The notes beneath the pieces were generated by a model. The model was not told the origin of the DNA, did no database searches, and saw nothing but the letters and a program-made list of their open reading frames with translations. Positions 62,138 to 64,000 of a stretch of 64,000 nt of DNA are shown here, piece after piece. The position numbers were made by a program, and so were the translations under genes. Position 1 is the stretch's first letter, and each line of letters begins with the position of its first letter. Origin of the DNA: Selaginella tamariscina (lineage: Eukaryota > Streptophyta > Lycopodiopsida > Selaginellales > Selaginellaceae); assembly GCA_003024785.1 (NCBI GenBank), contig PUQB01000165.1:1-64000 (forward strand), read 5' to 3'.

Positions 62138-64000
62138 ATATATATAATATATATATATGTGTGTGTGTGTGAGAGAGAGAGTTTCATTTAATGTTCTGCT
62201 ACATAAACACAAATAAGTGCTCTCTGTCTAAGTATATATACAACATGTATACAGTATAATATGAAACGTGTGCTATATAACTGTAACTTTCTTGTCTTGT
62301 GTATACAACCATGCATATTTATATGCTAGAACGCAAGGTCTCCTGTTACACTATTTTTACTCCTTTTGTTCTCGTACTTTTTCCAAATACATATTCTTCT
62401 CTCTCCCTCTCCCTCTCTCTCTCTCTCCCTCTCTATCTATCTATCTCTCCCCCCCCTCTCTGTATATATATGCACCACACATGCATATGTATGTACACTT
62501 TATATATGTGGAAATTTTATGCGAAGGAATTCAACTTCTGGACGGATCAAGAGGTATGGTTTCTCTGGATGCTTATGAAGAAAAATGGAACCAACTAGAC
62601 AGAGGGAATGTGAAGAGCAAGCATTGGGAGGAGATTGCGAACAGGCTTGCCCAACAAAGCAGTGGCTTATGGGCAGCTAAAACACCAACACAGTGTAAGA
62701 ATAAGATCGAGGATATGAAGAAGAATATCGTGCTGAGAAAGCTATGAAGAATGGTGCTGGATCGTGCTCTAAGTGGGTGTTTTACACGGTAAGCGTGTGT
62801 GTGTTTAGGGGTGTATATTCATATCTATATATCGTCTGTTGTACATAAGCATCTACCAAACAACACACACACATATGCATTTACAAATCAGACGCATATT
62901 GTGTTTACATATCACACATGCACACGTCTACAATGAGCTGTATGCGAGTATATGTATGTACGTTCTTCAACATACACACGTGTGTGTGACCATATATATG
63001 TGGGTGTATGTGCAGAGTTTTATAAACATTTATAAACGCATACACACACATTTTTATATGCATGCTATATACCCACATAGTTGCAAATTTACTGCAGAGA
63101 ATGGAGAGCATGCTCAGAAACACATATAAGCCAGTGGGAATGCCGGGGGGAATGGATAATGGAGAACACACTAATCCTGTCATGGACTTAGACTCGTATC
63201 ATCTTGAGAACCTCTCCTTCCGAGTTGAGAAAGAGACTGAGGACGAGGACGGGAACCTTGGGGGTCTGACGGGAAACGGGGGTAATCTTGGGAGTATGGC
63301 GGGAAGCGCTGGGAACCTCACGGGGCTTCTGGATGGGGATCTAGAGAGTAGAAAGCGGAGAAGGCACGATAAGAATGTAATGACTGAGGTTGTCTCTGTT
63401 ATAAGGTCGTTTGGAGAGTCCTTGTTGAGGATCGAAGAAGCACAGGTACTTGTGTGTATACATATATAATGTGCATATATACACATGAACATTTACACAC
63501 ACTTACAGTACATATACATACGTACATCTGTGTGTGTATGATAATGTATAACTGAGGAGCTACAGGTGCAAATGCAAAGGGAAATAGCGAGGTTGAATGC
63601 TGAAGCGGAAGCTAGGAGGATGGAGATGGAGGTTAAACGGACGGAGATGATGCTCAACACGCAAGTAAGAAGTATTGTGTAAATATACGTAAGTATGTGT
63701 ATGTGCATGTGTTTGTGTCCAGTTATACACATAGAATACATACACACATACACACACGTGTGTATGTGTATAAACTACTCATTTTCAGGTGCAAATTGCC
63801 AAGCTCTTTGCAAACAAGCCAAGAAAGAAGAAGGCTACAAAGGTGGCTATGGAAAATGGTGCGATGAGCAACACAAGTTTAACTAATAGAGTATGTTTAA
63901 CTTGTTTCCGATACTATATAACACTACGCTGTAAATACTGTAATATATTATTACATACTTTTTAACTGCTGATAAGTTTTATTTAACAGGTTCCCTACAC
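61841..64000 (+). CDS. Trihelix (GT/ASIL-like) transcription factor, 3' end beyond window
   Basis: A DNA-binding protein of the plant trihelix family. Exons: 61841-61903 (MAKSIDCSDKEKTDRIEGPR), 62527-62788, 63098-63445, 63566-63664, 63789-63890, and a final partial exon from about 63991. Exon 2 holds the trihelix: FWTDQEVWFL, LDAYEEKWNQL, HWEEIANRLA, KTPTQCKNKIEDMKK and YRAEKAM, i.e. the spaced aromatic residues and three helices of this SANT/Myb-like fold. Exon 3 has a Gly/Asn-rich linker and a basic SRKRRRHDK-like segment (probable nuclear signal). Exons 4-5 form a heptad-rich coiled coil (MQREIARLNAEAEARRMEME) ending in a basic KPRKKKATK. That layout matches ASIL/6b-interacting-protein-like members. 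Exon 2 shifts frame twice (near 62562 and 62722). The earlier ATG at 61831 hits a stop, so 61841 is preferred. Confidence 0.88.
62080..62152. repeat. (AT)n microsatellite followed by GT and GA runs in trihelix intron 1
   Basis: About 50 bp of TA repeats, a short break, more TA, then GT and GA runs to about 62182, between exons 1 and 2. Confidence 0.85.

Noticed and set aside
63199-63492. Minus-strand Pro/Arg/Ser-rich frame
   Set aside because: It is antisense to the Gly/Asn-rich linker exon of the trihelix gene.

Overview
This is nuclear DNA from a plant: very AT-rich, intron-rich, full of AT, GT/AC and GA/CT microsatellites, with Arabidopsis-type telomere motifs (TTTAGGG/AAACCCTAA) next to several gene starts. 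It carries plant-type genes (glucuronokinase, a PPR protein with an organelle presequence, a trihelix factor, a plant cytochrome b561) beside a near-complete gene for the ciliary transport protein IFT139/TTC21. Flowering plants have no cilia, so the likeliest source is a seed-free plant or another streptophyte with flagellated sperm. A run of 601 N shows a scaffolded draft assembly.

Layout. 1-3258: 3' part of a Ty3/gypsy chromovirus with chromodomain and probable 3' LTR (+). 4970-7695: SCI1-like basic nuclear protein (-). 8093-11586: PPR protein (-), head to head with glucuronokinase at 11644-14382 (+), with 57 bp between start codons. 15118-16827: unrecognised multi-exon gene (-). 18800-21300: second chromovirus relic (-) lacking protease, RT and RNase H. 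21613-22920: diverged tandem repeat. 23163-23445: minisatellites. 23779-28547: 14-exon Ser/Thr kinase with a bacterial/cyanobacterial-style kinase domain, probable plastid transit peptide and a C-terminal membrane segment (-). 29140-37360: three diverged copies of a roughly 1.8 kb AT-rich unit, an unrecognised gene remnant and a GC-rich cold-shock-domain exon abutting a duplicate of the kinase 5' exons. 37483-44867: IFT139 (+), with a decayed partial copy at 47670-48900. 49039-50089: weak hypothetical exons (-). 51869-55056: PIF/Harbinger DNA transposon with both terminal inverted repeats and a TTA target duplication. 55917-55978: a small 5' exon also found in a duplicate left of the transposon. 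56769-58031: cytochrome b561 (+). 61841-64000: trihelix factor (+), running off the window.

The genes do not form one pathway: they are ordinary dispersed eukaryotic genes. Nearly every gene has exons that read correctly only if single bases are restored, often in short homopolymers. Because this affects all the genes, including core ones, I read it mainly as draft consensus error and not as mass pseudogenisation. Exon coordinates come from GT/AG sites and reading phase; joins that do not close in phase are noted. No tRNA, rRNA or CRISPR array was found.
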